Shown piece after piece: positions 1-12,182 of a stretch of 64,000 nt of DNA. Origin of the DNA: Larix kaempferi (Eukaryota > Streptophyta > Pinopsida > Pinales > Pinaceae). The notes under the pieces were generated by a model that ran no database searches, was not told the origin of the DNA, and worked only from the letters and a program-made list of their open reading frames with translations. Location of the stretch: positions 7,943,001-8,007,000 of the forward strand of contig BSBM01000994.1 of the NCBI GenBank assembly GCA_027924585.1, read 5' to 3'. The first letter of the stretch is position 1, and each line of letters starts with the position of its first letter. The position numbers and the translations under genes were made by a program.

Positions 1-1038
1 GGACTCATGGTCCTAGATATTAGGGGTGAGTTTGCATGTCCCTTCAATTTGTAGAGTCGTCCTTCAATTTCAATCACAACTGCATCCCTTCTTATCCAAT
101 GCTGAGATAGATAAGAGGCTCTTCTATCTTCCTGGTTTGGATTAAAGTACATATTCCTCATCATTGGAGGAATCTTCTTTGCCCTTCCTTTCATCATCAT
201 GTTCACCTTCTTCAGCTACATGGGCATGAAATCTTTTATTCTGCTTGTTGAATTGTTCAGCTCTAAGAGGACAATTTCTTGCAATGTGTCTCATCTTGTG
301 ACAAGTAAAACATTCAAAGGAGGAGAAGTCTTTCTTGATCCTTTTGTTCGTTTGAAATCTTTGAGATCTTCTAGGAGAGTGGTCATGAGAATGTTCATGA
401 TTCTTCCTTTTGTTCCTCCTTTGGCATGGGTTGCCAAAGCTTGATCTTCATCATCATTTAACTTCTCTCCTTACTGTTATCCTTTCTTCTTCTTGCACAC
501 ACTCTTCCCATAGTTGTCTGAACTTGATCAATTTCTTCCTAGAGCATATGCCACGAATGAAAGGTTCCCAATCTCTTGGGAGACCATTCAGGGTAGTCAT
601 CACAACTTCAGCTTCTTCTATCATGTCTCCAATAGATTCTAATTGTTCTTCGATCTAAGATACTCTGGTGAAATATGAATGCATAGTCTCAGACTTCTGA
701 ACCTTCACACCCTTGAGTTGATTTCTCAAGGTCATCTTTTTGTTAATATTCTTTTCTTCAAACAGACTGGTCAAGGCATAAAAGATTTCTTTTGGGGTCT
801 TCTTTGATGACACTTGAGGGATCAAGTGATCTTTGATAGAGTCAACTATGATCCTGTTAGCCTTGATTATATTCTTCTTGTGTTTTGTTTTGGCCTCATC
901 TCCCTCTGGTTCTTTAACTTCTTCTTTTATGAAGCCTTCTAGGTCATGTTCTTCAATAATGAACATGACCCTATATTTCCATGCCCTGAAGTTCTCAACT
1001 CCCTCAAGCTTCTCATCAAGCTTGGTAGTGTTTGTCAT
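1..1038 (-). pseudogene. Copia gag (UBN2-type capsid) with zinc knuckle, broken, element F
   Basis: Structural gag protein of a Copia retrotransposon, which packages element RNA in cytoplasmic particles. ATG at 1038 opens a frame with the usual capsid start (KLEGVENFRAWKYRV), followed by VDSIKDHLIPQVSSK and the LRNQLKGVKV stretch. It is interrupted by TAG at 655-657, just where glutamine is expected (RVS-stop-IEEQLESIG). The capsid continues at 654-480 (TTLNGLPRDWEPFIRG, RQLWEECVQEEE). A TGA at 454-456 and a return to frame further on imply at least two indels. At 271-312 a CX2CX4HX4C knuckle (CFTCHKMRHIARNC) is readable in the original frame. Not functional as it stands. Confidence 0.82.
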
Positions 1039-1861
1039 TTTGATAATATGAGAACCTCAAATGGAAATAGAATGGAGATAGTACTTACTTGTGAAACTGC
1101 TTTTGGCTTGACCTAGGGTTTGACAGAGAAACCCTAATTTTTCAACTTTGATATCTTGAGAAACTGATTGGAGGAAAATATGTGCCTCCCCAAGGCCAGT
1201 TAGGCAAAGTACTCCTTTTCCCAAAGTTGTGGACAGGACTGCAAAATATTTGATGCCCTAGTTTCTTCAATTTCTACTGCAGATTTTTCCGGTCTTAATT
1301 CTGATGAATCTCCGAAATTTATGCTCCTCAAGGTCTGAAACTTCGTCCTGTGATAGTCTGATCTGTCCTCTATCCAACCCCATAGGTTAGAGCGGGATTG
1401 GATTCACCAGGCAGAACTTATGCTAAGTTTCCCAAGATGACCTGTTTATGGATTGTTTCAGTATAGCGAACTTGTACGAACTACCACGTGTCACTGTTTC
1501 ATCTTCGGTTTCTGAAACTCGCACCAAAGAAACTACAGTCCATGCACTTTTTGGAACATCTTACGAAATTCGATTTGGATCTTCCTAGCCCGAGATATAG
1601 CATTTCTCCCTAGGTCACCTTTTTAAAACTGAATTCTAAAGGAGGTTGGAACCCTAATTTGCATGGATCATATCTCCTAAAGTACAGCGAATCTGAGGCT
1701 GAAACTCGCACACAAGGTACATGAACATTTCATCTTCAACCTGTCCGAGTTTCAGATCCTGAACCTTCGCCAAAAGTGATTTATAGCGAAAATTCCAAGA
1801 TGACTAGTTTCCGGAAATGGAAACCCTAGGCAGCAGCTGCACAATGTTCTCTTTCAGGCCT
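1039..1861 (-). other. Untranslated leader of element F
   Basis: About 820 bases between the primer site and the gag ATG with no supported frame. Position and orientation fit the 5' leader of element F. Confidence 0.6.
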
Positions 1862-1873
1862 GCTCTGAAACCA
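1862..1873 (-). other. Primer-binding site, element F
   Basis: The minus strand reads TGGTTTCAGAGC directly after the LTR. It differs by one base from the Copia consensus TGGTATCAGAGC, complementary to initiator Met-tRNA. Confidence 0.8.
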
Positions 1874-2401
1874 TGTTAAGTTTCTACTTTGTTTAGCATA
1901 ATAACATTAAACAATAGGATCACTGAAAGAAATACAAGCACAACAACACAAAGAACACAAAATTTCTCTCGGGGAAACCGCGAGGGAGAAAACCCCGGCA
2001 AAACTTCCTCAATATAGAATTCACCAATACAAGATAAAAGCCCCAAGACAAAACAGCTTCTCTCCTTCACCAACGAACTTCTCTCTCTCTCCTATGCGAG
2101 CTTGAGTGAGTGATATGAGTGATTCAAATGAGGAGGTCGAATTCTTCATTTATACTAATCAAATGACTTGACCATTTTACTAATTAGGTCAGCTTGACTC
2201 ACCTAACTGGGCAGACTTCTACACTTTACAATAAAATATTCTTTTCTAGATCTTTCCAAGCCAACCTAACAGTTAGGATTTACATTGACTCTTTTAATGA
2301 CTTTTACATGATCATTACATCAATGACATCTCCCGGAGGAGGAATAACAATAATACAATAGACAAGTACATTTAGAATATCTTCCGCAGTTACATTTCTT
2401 T
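1874..2401 (-). repeat. 5' LTR of element F
   Basis: Starts TGTTAAGTTTC on the plus strand and aligns over its length with the solo LTR at 62331-62855. On the minus strand it has a TATAAATG box at about 2150-2157, inside CATTTATACTA of the plus strand, and a CT-rich stretch near 2084-2095. The outer end lacks a clean TG/CA pair, so the boundary is good to about 4 bases. Confidence 0.8.
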
Positions 2402-2870
2402 GGGGGGACGTCATACCCCATCTAACCCCAACAGTGCTAATAATCCCTCAACACCCCCCCAGAACATGCAGTACGTCCTGGTGAGGATAATGACATCATC
2501 CTTGGAAAAGGCCCAAGGAGAGAAGGCGCTAGGTTGCAGAAGGACCAAGAGGGTGCCTGAGGTGAACTGGAAGAGAAGCAAGAGCCTCGCAGCAGACGGA
2601 ACTATCACCGGAGTAGTGGAATAAGTGCAGGGTCATGTGACCCAGTGACCCACCCCTAGGAGCCCCAGACACCAACCTTAAGGCTACAAGCCCTATAATG
2701 AGGCAGTCAGCAATGCCACTAAGCCATAGTACTCCTAAGAGAAGGACCAAAAGGTCTGGCCATAACCTCCACTCAGAAAATGCTGGATAACAGCCCTCCT
2801 GGTCTGAAAAAATGACCCTCTCCCCCTGGGGGCACATCTGAAGGTGCGCTGGTACTGGTACCACGAAACA
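2402..2870 (-). repeat. Fragment of a large Ty3-type LTR (A family)
   Basis: Matches, in reverse orientation, the beginning of the LTR at 41565-42010. Shared blocks include GGGTCACATGACC, the clause around 2640-2760 and the terminal GGTACTGGTACCACGAAACA, which pairs with the start of element A (TGTTACATGGTACTAGTACT). It is cut at 2401 by the LTR of element F. Spurious frames here carry no recognisable protein. Confidence 0.75.
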
Positions 2871-5670
2871 GTCAGCATGATGAGAATGTTGTTTCCTGCG
2901 CCTAATTTCGGAATCAAGATATGAGATGGAGGGCGTTGCTTGTGCCTTGAAAGTTAAAGATTATGTTATGACAACGTTTGCATGCAGGATTGTCTACACC
3001 AAGAATAGAACATCATATCAGGGCAAAAGCAGAAACAAATCTGACTTTTCATGGAAAACAAGTAGTGGATGAGGGGAAGTGAAATTTAGCATACATCATG
3101 CTAAATTAAGCATGATAAGAGTGCTGCACTTCTGGAGGTTAAACTTTATTTTTATCTTGCTGTTAGTACTAGAAAGGGGTGTCATTCTCATGCCAAAAAC
3201 ATCCCTGATCAGCATGGTGAGAATGTTTCCTTAGCCCAATTTCAGCATAACGATAAGATATGGATCCCATTGCTTGTGGCTTGAATAGTATGCTATGTAA
3301 GGGTCCTCTTCAATTTTCGAAAAGGCATATTGCTGCTATAATAGGATGAGGATTGACATTTTTAAGAAAGCAAGTTGCTGATATTTTTAGATGTCAACAT
3401 TTTAGAAAAGCACTGAAGACCTTCATGAAGCACGAGCATAAATGCATAGATGCATCCGATTATCGATGCATCTTCGCCCCTCTTCTCTCTATCATTTATG
3501 CTTCCCTTCCTTCCTTCTAAGCTTCAGGTCGTTCAAAATCCCAATGCTTTATTGCAAGAAAATAGCAATTTTGTGTGAAAGTCAGTGATTCCTATTCCTC
3601 TAACCTAAATATAACTCTAGCTTCACTCAACAAATATCTTTGTTCTACTGAGATGAATCCCAGAGAAAAGATTGGACAATCGATTCAATAAGTAAAAACA
3701 TAGCTCGCTTGCAAGACCTTGGCAGCAATACAAAAATCTACAATATTAGCCAATCTTCATTGGCCCAATAATTTGGGAGAGTTTTTTCCTTGATCCTAGC
3801 TCAACTTCCTCATGGCCAAAAAGATTCTTTTTTCTTTTTTTCCTTCAATTCTGACCACCATTTAGTTTCAAACATCCACTGTAGAGACCATGAACCTAAA
3901 GGGAATGCCCAGTAACTCCATCTAAGTGAGATCCAATAGAAATCATAATTGAATGGACCCGACATGGTGAAAAGTGAGAAAATCTATACAAAGATCCTAA
4001 TATGTCAAGGAAAAAGACATAAGGAACTCCTCAGAAAAACAAAATGCAGTATTTCAACAACTCTGGGCCTGTAGGTACACTTGCTCAATTGGACAAACAT
4101 CACCTTATTTAGCCAATAAAGGAATCTCTGGAGGGGTTACAAATTACAGGTGACACCTAGATGGGAGTTACATTCCACTAAAAATGAAATCCCTTAAGAT
4201 GAAGCATACTATAAGACAGAACTACCAAGGACAAAACTCAGATTTACAACATATGATAAGCACTTTAACCCCATAGTGCTCATCATTTCCTCCCTGCCTA
4301 AGAAGAAATTGTCCCCAGTTTCTACTGTAGATTGAAAAATTGCCACTTGAATGAAATTGAAAAATTGCCACTTGTAAATGAAATTGTCCTTGCTTGAATG
4401 TGTATTGGGACTTGGGAGATCCACTTAACTTTCAAAGGCAGGTTTCCTTTTTTGTCAATAGGATATATTTTAGTTTGTTTCTCTCAATGGTCCTCCTAGC
4501 ATTTAGTAGTGTGTCTTCTAGGAGAGGAGACTGAAAATTAGGAATAGTATCTTATCTGTGCACAAACTGTCTCCTCTTCTAAATGCCACAGCTCATATAA
4601 TTTGAGTTTGCTTATGTTACTCACATCATGAATGTTGATATGAGCTGGATGTTGAGACGGACATTATTTGGTCCAAATAGATTGTAGGATGGTATATGAA
4701 CCATATCTGATAAGCTTTAACTTGGGATGGTATATGTACTCTGGAGCCTTTGTCATCTAGAAACAAAGGTTGCTTGTGCATATAACATTTTCTAAACCAA
4801 GAAAAATGAAGAGGGTTTATATGATTTTAAATCAGCTTTTTGAAATTAACCTATTGTCACTTTATGTACAAACAAACTGAATATTTTGCTCAATGCCCTG
4901 AAAATTGCAAGTTGAGAGCACTTTAGCTCTCTAAATCTGTATAAATTTCTTCCCCTGTATAATCTGAATCTTTGAATTTCTTTCCATCTCTTGACTCAGT
5001 AGGGATGGTTTCTACCCTTGCAACAACTCTAGTTTAAAGTTCAGGGTTCAATTATTTCTGATTGAAGTTCCTCTAAATATCTATTATGTTTGAGAAGATG
5101 GCCAGACTGTAGACATTCAGGAATGAATGTGGTAAAAGAAATGAGATAAATGTACAGCCAATAGAAAAGTATGCATGTAATTTATTTGAACTATGGAAAG
5201 CTTCAGGAATAGAGTTGATAGAATCATATAATATTTGATTGAATAAGGAAAAGCAGAACTACACTCAAAGTGTGGACTCAGCAGTGGCGCTCCATGGCTC
5301 GCCAGTATGGCATGATGCTCTTACCATTACAAATGACAAAACTTTCTTAACGTGGACAATCTTCACAGTAAACAGGAATTTGACATTTTGTTTAAAGAAA
5401 AGAAAATTAAAATTGAAATCTGACAAATTAACGTCAATTGGAGCCAATTTGGTCTTTCTATTCATTAGACAATGAGAATCATAACACAATTTTCTGTAGT
5501 CACACACACACACACACACATATACACAGAATCTTTTGACTGAGGTGGATGAAAGAAAGGACAAAAAGAAGGGAATAAAACTTCATTGTTTATCTGGTTT
5601 TTATCTTTGACAGGATCTAAAGCTATCACAGCTAAATTAAAATCTAGAATGATAAAACTTTATAATCTAC
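2871..5670. other. No gene recognised; probable intron downstream of the hydrolase exon
   Basis: This stretch is AT-rich and has no convincing coding region on either strand. By position it belongs to the next intron of the minus-strand hydrolase gene. A direct repeat of about 27 bp (AAATTGAAAAATTGCCACTTG, twice) lies near 4332-4385. Two diverged copies of a short block starting GAATGTT occur near 2885 and 3210. Confidence 0.5.
5501..5526. repeat. (CA)n microsatellite
   Basis: Ten CA units at 5501-5520, followed by TATACA. Confidence 0.95.
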
Positions 5671-5830
5671 CTGGACTCCATATCAGAACCTCGACCAAAA
5701 ACAATGGGTAGTGGCCCAGCCCATGTAGGAGCAACAGCAATAATAGCCAATGCCTTGACTAAACCTTTTCTGGCTGCACGAACAGCTGTTGTGGCTGCAT
5801 GCCCCCCTCCAATAATTACTGTTTCAGTAT
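5671..5830 (-). CDS. Alpha/beta-hydrolase-fold protein, internal exon (downstream of the 18.8 kb exon)
   Basis: Host-gene exon of 160 bp. On the minus strand the acceptor is TTTCAG|AT at 5832/5830 and the donor is CCAG|GTAG at 5671/5670. With the single G left over from the exon at 18764-19085 it reads in frame: DTETVIIGGGHAATTAVRAA, then KGLVKALAIIAVAPTWAGPL, then PIVFGRGSDMESR. I recognise this block from plant alpha/beta-hydrolase superfamily proteins: the beta-strand, nucleophile-elbow and helix region followed by the conserved APTWAGPLPIVFGR. The elbow is GGGHAA instead of G-x-S-x-G, so the usual serine is absent. The exon ends with two bases of an Arg codon (phase 2). Continuation exons were not found in 1-5670. 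Confidence 0.85.
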
Positions 5831-6419
5831 CTGAAATCATGCCAAAAGCAAAAATGATCAGGAAGGAACAAAATGCACAAGCGCATAAATTCATATATTA
5901 AATGAATAAAACTATGGACAAGAAAATCCCATTCCAAGTATAACTTAGGTATGGCATTTAGTATAAAAGAAGTTAAAGATGAAAACATTTAAGAAGATGA
6001 CTCTCCAAAAGCTCAGTCATGTTTAGCTATAAGTTATAACTGAGATTGTTCAACTTGACATACCTCGAGAACCAATCCACAAGACAAAAATTTCATCAGC
6101 CACCTCAGCATCCCCAAGGGCCAACACTGTCCACTAATAAGCCTAGGAAGTAAAAATGGTATCTCCATAATTTCTCAGGTGGGATCTGTTAGCCAAGTTT
6201 TGGGGCCAAGTAATTTGCTATTTGAAATTTAGCTTCCCAAAATCTCAGAAGACAGACAACATACTGAGGGTGATGATACTCAGTCTAGTGAATATGTGTG
6301 CACGTGTATTGTATCTGTGCTTTTCTATTTTGTACTTACATAGAATTTGTACTTTATCCTTGTCTCTTTTGGGTGACAGTCTAAATTGATCACTCAACCA
6401 CCCGATTTATTTTATTGGA

Positions 6420-7340
6420 GACTTGATCAACTTGAATTACCCTCAGGAGGTGCAACCCAAGTATCCTGAATATATTGTTCGTAGATGTCCTCTATGATTA
6501 CCCTGTTCAGGTCTTGTTTAGACAGCAAGAGGTGGCCCAGAGCATCTAAAGTGTACTTGAAAAGAGGAAGGTGGTTAGGACAGATGGCCACATACTGAAG
6601 TAACTTAAAGTCCTCTGAAACCCAGCATCGAGAATGCACAAAGGGGCCTTTAGAGGCAAGGATCCCAAAGGAACAAAGAGCAGGGTGGGGTACCAAGCCC
6701 TCCTTGAAGCAAAGTCACCAAGAGTCTGGAATCTATGAAGGAAGAGACAAGTCTAAAGATGGCCTTCAGGCACAAAGGACATGCCATGAACTCCACCTGA
6801 TGGACTGAGGGTCATCCACTTGCATTGAATGATGCATTATAGCAAAAGGGTCTGTACTCTCCCTGTTTGAGCCCAGTAAGCCCAAAAGTACAATGGGCCC
6901 CAGACTTCAAAACCATAGAGGTCCATGAGTTTGCTAATCGTGTCCAAGTGGTGCATCTTGGACATGATGTCCTGGAAGTGATTCTGGAAATAATGCCTCT
7001 CAAAATGGGAAAGAAAACCATAACCCTTGTTGAGTTGAAGTTGGAAAGCATGTCATAGGCTGAAACAAGGCTCTGAAAACATAACCCCCAAATAGTTGTA
7101 CATTGTGGTGATCTCGATCTCTTTCCCCAATAGGTGAAAGCGATAGGAAGAGAGAGTGCGCTCCAACACATTGAAGATCATAACTTCAGTCTTACTTAGG
7201 CTAACCATCCACTATCGAAAATCACAAAAGCAGAAAAGACCTTCAAGTTGTCTATGTTGTCCCTCACAAAGGAGGCCAAGAGGATAATGTCATCAAAAAT
7301 AGAAGCAAAGAGATCAAGAGAAGACGGAGAAGAAAACCAT
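6420..7340 (-). pseudogene. LINE-type reverse transcriptase, C-terminal fragment, decayed
   Basis: The minus strand encodes, over several frames, the end of a non-LTR retrotransposon reverse transcriptase. Near 7316-7270 is a damaged FADD block (FDDIILLASFVRDNID). Then come traces of the SKT-VM block (7200-7160), AFTYWGKEIEI and YLGV-type signatures (7140-7070), and a helical region around 7000-6880 (DLYGFEVWGP in one frame). The tail at 6696-6427 reads as a single 89-residue frame. Frameshifts and stops are frequent, so it is dead. It lies in the intron of the hydrolase gene. Assignment rests on remembered family motifs and is moderate. Confidence 0.6.
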
Positions 7341-8072
7341 CCCTATCCTATATATGCTCCTTGAGAAAAGATTCTAGAGATATGTTGTGTGGCATTTTTG
7401 TTTACATAGCTAGTGTTAGTTACTCTACTTTCTAGTTCTAATGTCTTACTTGGTATAATCTTTGTATGAAGACTTTGGTTTAATTTGAATGACGTTATAG
7501 AATTAGGGAAGCTGACAGTAGTAGATACATTAAAAATGGGCACTTCCCTGATTTTGTAAGTATTTCTCTAGACTTTCTCATGCACTCAATGCTCTCAGAT
7601 ATGAGAGTATGACATAAAAAAAATTATCAGATAAGTGTGTGTCTTGTGACCAATCGACATTAGACAAAAGCATTTAAAGGTGTTTTCACCAAAAACAAGA
7701 GTAGCGAATAGACAGAAGGCGAAAGAACCAGCATCACCACACAAAGAAAAAGACAGAAAGAAGGAACAATGCCATCCCTCAGGCATGATCTTCAACTAAA
7801 GATAAAAGGAGATTCTCTGTGAAACCAAAGGTAAGCTTGTGGCAATCTCTTGCATGATAATTTCCAATCTTTTAATTGGGGTTTCATTTTCCATCCTTTC
7901 TTACAATGGTTCAATAATTTCAATCCCATTTGTTTGTGCCAAATACATCTGCTTGTTTCCACCAGTGACATCCACATGTCCATCTCCCAATTTTGGGAGA
8001 TGTCTTCCAAACATGAAATAGGCATCCTCGGCATCACAAAGACAAGAAGGGCATGGAAAATCTGTATCCCTT

Positions 8073-8171
8073 CCCCTTTGGTGGGGAACATGTGACATGT
8101 GTACCACCATCCCCCTTTGGCAAGAAACATGTGAAATGTGTACCACCATACCCCTTTGGTAGTAAAGGTGG
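8073..8171. repeat. 39-bp tandem repeat, about 2.5 copies
   Basis: Unit beginning CCCCTTTGG and ending TGTGTACCACCAT at 8073-8111 and 8112-8150, with a partial third copy from 8151. Because 39 is divisible by three, several frames stay open through it; they are not supported as genes. Confidence 0.9.
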
Positions 8172-9373
8172 ACGGCACATTCCCCATGTTAGAGGGTTAA
8201 TGTTTATTTGTGCTGAGAGCACCTCTTTACATGGGCGGAATCTTGACTATTTGTCCCACACATTTTGCACGAAATTTAATTTGCTCCATCCACTATTAAA
8301 AATACCATACACTAACAATGATCCAATGAGTAACTTGGAGGAATAAAATCCACAAGTGGAAAGTTGAGGAACTCCAGAGTACCAAATTGTACTTTCCTAT
8401 CATGCTGTCTCTTCTTGAATGCTATCTTGTTCGCATGCTTTTGTTACTCTTGTATTTTCATGTGCTCTCATTGATTACATCTGCTCATAACTATGATGTT
8501 AAAACTATTGATGAAGTGATTGTGCTTGCAACTTAGTGATTTGCCCTATCATGAAATCAAATTTGGGAAAGTGTTTCTCTAACATGGTGTGGGTGAGTTT
8601 GCCTTCAATGGGGATGGCTTTGCTTTCATTCCATTTGTTCTTTCTTTCTTATATTGGCCTAGCGTTGTCCCAATACAAGGTCGTGCCCTTCCTTTCAGTG
8701 CTGTTCTCTGGCCTTTGTGCCCTTCCTTCAAAGGATAAGTCAGTTTTCAAGTCCAAAAGTGCAACTCCGAGAGAGAGGTGGGTACCTATTATGACACAGA
8801 GTGTAGTTGTCTACTTGAAAGGTCCTATCCAGGATGGTAGAGGAAGACAACTAACCGATGACACCTAAGAGGGCCTCAATTCCCTAGATATATTGGTTGT
8901 CACGCCAATCGAGGCACTCTTCACTTCTTGATATCCTAGTTACGGATAACAAAGGGGGAGACCCTGAGCTACTCTTGAAAAGAGAGATCTAACCCAAACA
9001 CTCAAACAAGCAAATCAAACAGTGAAAATGAAGTGAAGGGTGAAGAACCCTAGATTTAAGGAATTGAGCTATTGAGAGGCTTAAGGAAGATTAAATATAA
9101 AAGTTAATTAGTTCAGTTACAAATTATGACAGAGGAGTTCAATCAACTTCAACAATTAGCATCGGCACCACCAACATCAAGGTACATAGAGAGTTTGACG
9201 TGCTTGATTAAATTCCAATCCCTTACCTCATACATGATAGAATCTAGTGGAAACATTGCAATCCCGAAATCCTAAAAAATATTGAGTCTGTTGAATTCTA
9301 AATGGGATCTAAAATTCTACTTTTTGCATGTGAAGTCTGATGAGGTTGGAACCACTCTCAAACATCCTGAAAC

Positions 9374-9580
9374 AATTAATGGTAATGTTAAAAATTTAAG
9401 TAAAAGTGACATTTTCTTTATCTTTCATTTTCTATCCTTGACATTTTCTGTCTTTCATTTTCTTAGAAGACAAAAAATGTCAAGGATAGAAAATGAAAGA
9501 CAAAGAAAATGTCAAGGATAGAAAATGAAAGATAAAGAAAATGTCACTTTTACTTTAAGAATTTAACATCACCATTTAAT
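9374..9580. repeat. Foldback (snapback) repeat, MITE-like
   Basis: The left arm (from AATTAATGGT at 9374) and right arm (ending ACCATTTAAT at about 9580) are near-perfect reverse complements. Both contain AAAGTGACATTTTC and TTTCATTTTCTATCCTTGAC. The loop near 9462-9472 is very short. The transcript would form a long hairpin. No transposase; target duplications were not clear. Confidence 0.85.
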
Positions 9581-9602
9581 ATTACTGACTTCAATGTCAC
9601 TT

Positions 9603-9823
9603 ATACAAAACTGGTCAAATATTTTTTAAATACGTGTCTAGCCTCCATGTGTGCACCCCAGTCAGACTTGGATTAACTCGGCTAGTTTTTGACGGGCTCG
9701 TCCGATTCAGGCCAGTTCAGTACTGAATCAGCCTCCAGGCCAATTTTTCTTACAGTTAGATGTTGTTGAGGGTTTAGACCAGTCAACTCGACCGATTCCA
9801 GTTCCGAGTTGACCAGTTTTTAA
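9603..9823. repeat. Possible short inverted-repeat DNA element
   Basis: The left edge ACAAAACTGGTCAA (about 9605) and the reverse complement of the right edge (AAAAACTGGTCAACTCGG) resemble each other. The interior repeats words such as CCGATTC and CTCG, as in the hAT-like elements below. No target duplication was resolved. Confidence 0.3.
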
Positions 9824-10016
9824 AACAAATGATGAAAAGAGGTTAGATCTAGGATTTGACCCCTTAGATCCCTCTAACAACTCAACACTCTCCTCAAAAG
9901 TAGTGCCAATGGTCCAAGCATGTGCTAATTGGGTCAAACCAAGTGCTCAAAATAGCTGCAAAAGATGAAAACGACCTGATAGATGACCCTAGCATTCTCA
10001 AACCCCTTGGAATCTT

Positions 10017-10490
10017 GCTGAGCATTCTATACCTCTAGGAATGTCTCGGAAAAGACGTTCCAACCATATATGGCACTTCCCAAACCGAGCTAGGATGAAT
10101 GAGATCTACCCTTTGGAAGACAAGGTACCAAACTACTGAAAAACAACCTAGAAACCAATAAAAAAGGCTTGAAAATAGACTCCAACCCTCCCAAACTATT
10201 AGGAATTTAGCTGAGCATTACGTACCTTTGGAAAGATCTTGGAAAGAGATTTCCAACCATATATGGCACTTCCCAAACAGAGCTAGGATGAGTGAGTTCT
10301 CCATCTTCCTGAAGATAGGGCACCAAACTACTGAAAAATGGCCCAGACACCAACAAAAATGACTCAGAAAAAGTACTTGATTACTCTAACACCCTAGAGA
10401 ACTAGGTTGAACGTTTAGCACCATGATATAGCTCTTTAAAAGAACTTTCCATCCATATGTCATAAGCTCTCATCTGAGCTAGAGCATTGG
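10017..10490. repeat. 193-bp tandem repeat, two good copies plus a diverged partial third
   Basis: Copies begin at 10017 and 10210 with GCTGAGCATT and share CCAACCATATATGGCACTTC and CACCAAACTACTGAAAAA (one base different). A weaker third copy from about 10403 keeps CTTTCCATCCATATG and GAGCTAGAGC. No coding content recognised. Confidence 0.8.
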
Positions 10491-10976
10491 AGAAACAAGG
10501 GTTTGAATACAAAGACCTGTTTTGCCCAATCATCAAATCTCCGTGAACATCCAAAAGTTGTCATCCAAGGCATCATCAACATGCCACCCCCATGAAGTTT
10601 GTGACAAAAATGATAAGTGGACACCCATGCAAAATGCAGGGTAACAGAAGATAACAGAGAGGGGGGATGACAGCGTGTGGAGCTGGAACCATTGAGGTGA
10701 AGAAATACAGGAGTTTGGGGCTGTATCCCATTTTTGGGTTGGGTTAAGGGATGGATAGCATTAAAGGAAGGAGCTGGGTAGCACATATCATTAAAGGAAA
10801 GAAGGGACTCGGCACAATGAAAGTAATGACAAAAATACATATGTGAAAAATTCCAGTATGCCCCAATGCAAGTATACATCTCACTAATAAGGATTAATTA
10901 CTAACAGTAATATTACCAAGTAGTAACATCATTGTTTAAATTTTATTACCAAAGTCTAATATCATTACTAACTATA

Positions 10977-12182
10977 TGTAGATTTTCTGCCTTCACTGCC
11001 TGCTGGTTTAATGCCAAGTTTAAGGTGGTTTTCACCTACAGCCGGTTTTGCATTGGCTGTAGGTTACTTAATGCACATTAGATAAACAATAAACACACAG
11101 TGAAAGCAATTTAACAGGCTGCAAGCTAATTCACAATATTCACACACAAATTTGACACAAGTATTTTTGGCCAAATCGAGCCCTGGAAAAACCCCCACGG
11201 GGAAAACCAGTTGAGAGAGAGAGGTATTTATTATTTCTTCAGCATAATAATCTAACAGCAGTATGAAATCAAATACAACTTATCTCTACAATAACTGCAC
11301 CCCAGACTGCCTTGCAGAATCTTCTCGATTTCTGTGCAGATGATTGCTGGGATTCTGAGCTGTATTCTCCTCCTCGATTTTGGTGCCAAACCACCCCAAA
11401 AATCAGAGCAGAAACTATCTCAATTTCTGTGTTGTTATCTCTTTGAAAAGACTGAGCAGACAGACTAGAAAACCGTGCCTTGTAATTTCCCAATAGACTG
11501 AGCAGACCTTATCTCAGGTATCATGCCCAGATTCTCCTCGAGCTGAGTGTAGGAAAGAACAGACTGGGATACGGTATTTCCCTTTGGAATTTGCACTGGG
11601 TTAAAGTCTCGATATGAGAGCCACAAGTTTCATTGAAGCTGCCTGAGATTTGAACCCATATCTTCCTCGAACTGTTGAATGAGATAATGGCTGCTGCCAA
11701 CAGCATCACCCCGATTTCTTTTGCTGGAGATAACCTATGCTGTGAATTAAACTATGCTGATAATAAATGCCCTGTACTGTGCCTCGAATACAGTGCCAGA
11801 TGATGGCTGAGCTCCTCGAAATGCGTGCTACCTGCAGTACTCTCTGCGTGCTTCCTGTAGTACTCTCTTGACCTCCTGTTCTCACAATCACAATGATGAT
11901 TATCATTTAGGTATTTGCCTCCCTCCCTTTTATCCATCCCTAAAAGGAATCTTTAAACCAATGGTTGAGATTAGATCTAATCAATGGCTCAGATTAGATG
12001 TGAGTAAAACTTCATTAATTAAATCACTTAATTAATAATTACCCACTCACTTTATGACTTAGGACAAAAGTGACTTTATAGTCTCATTAATTAATTAATT
12101 AATGTGAGGGTCCCACCACCCCTTTCTTAGTGACTTAGGCTAAATCACTAGGGGGAACACATCCATGGTACAAAAACTAACA
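10977..12182 (-). repeat. 3' LTR of the intact Copia element (1206 bp)
   Basis: TGTAGATTTTC...AACTAACA on the plus strand. Includes a 23-bp segment around 11840-11862 that is absent from the other LTR and looks like a short internal duplication (GTACTCTCT repeated). A TATA-like GATAAAAGGGA lies on the minus strand at about 11925-11935. Many CTCGA/TCGAG words are scattered through the region. Confidence 0.97.

Larger units (their letters stand above)
1..2401 (-). mobile_element. Copia LTR retrotransposon F, 5' portion, runs off the window
   Basis: Read on the minus strand, the order is LTR (2401-1874), primer-binding site (1873-1862), leader (1861-1039), then gag from 1038 towards base 1. This is the normal 5' end of a Ty1/copia element; pol and the 3' LTR lie beyond the window start. 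The LTR is recognised because a solo copy of the same family sits at 62331-62855. The outer edge at about 2401 abuts a piece of a different LTR (2402-2870), so F probably inserted into that older LTR. The F target duplication cannot be checked because the other end is missing. Confidence 0.85.

Noticed and set aside
2400-2864. Frames on both strands with proline- or leucine-rich products
   Set aside because: They lie in an LTR fragment homologous to non-coding LTR sequence at 41600-42010.
7792-8187. 131-codon minus-strand frame and overlapping plus frames
   Set aside because: They run through a 39-bp tandem repeat, a multiple of three, which keeps several frames open. No protein family was recognised.
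10460-10879. 139-codon minus-strand frame in the intron
   Set aside because: No recognisable domain, starts in a degenerate tandem repeat and shows no splice or promoter context.
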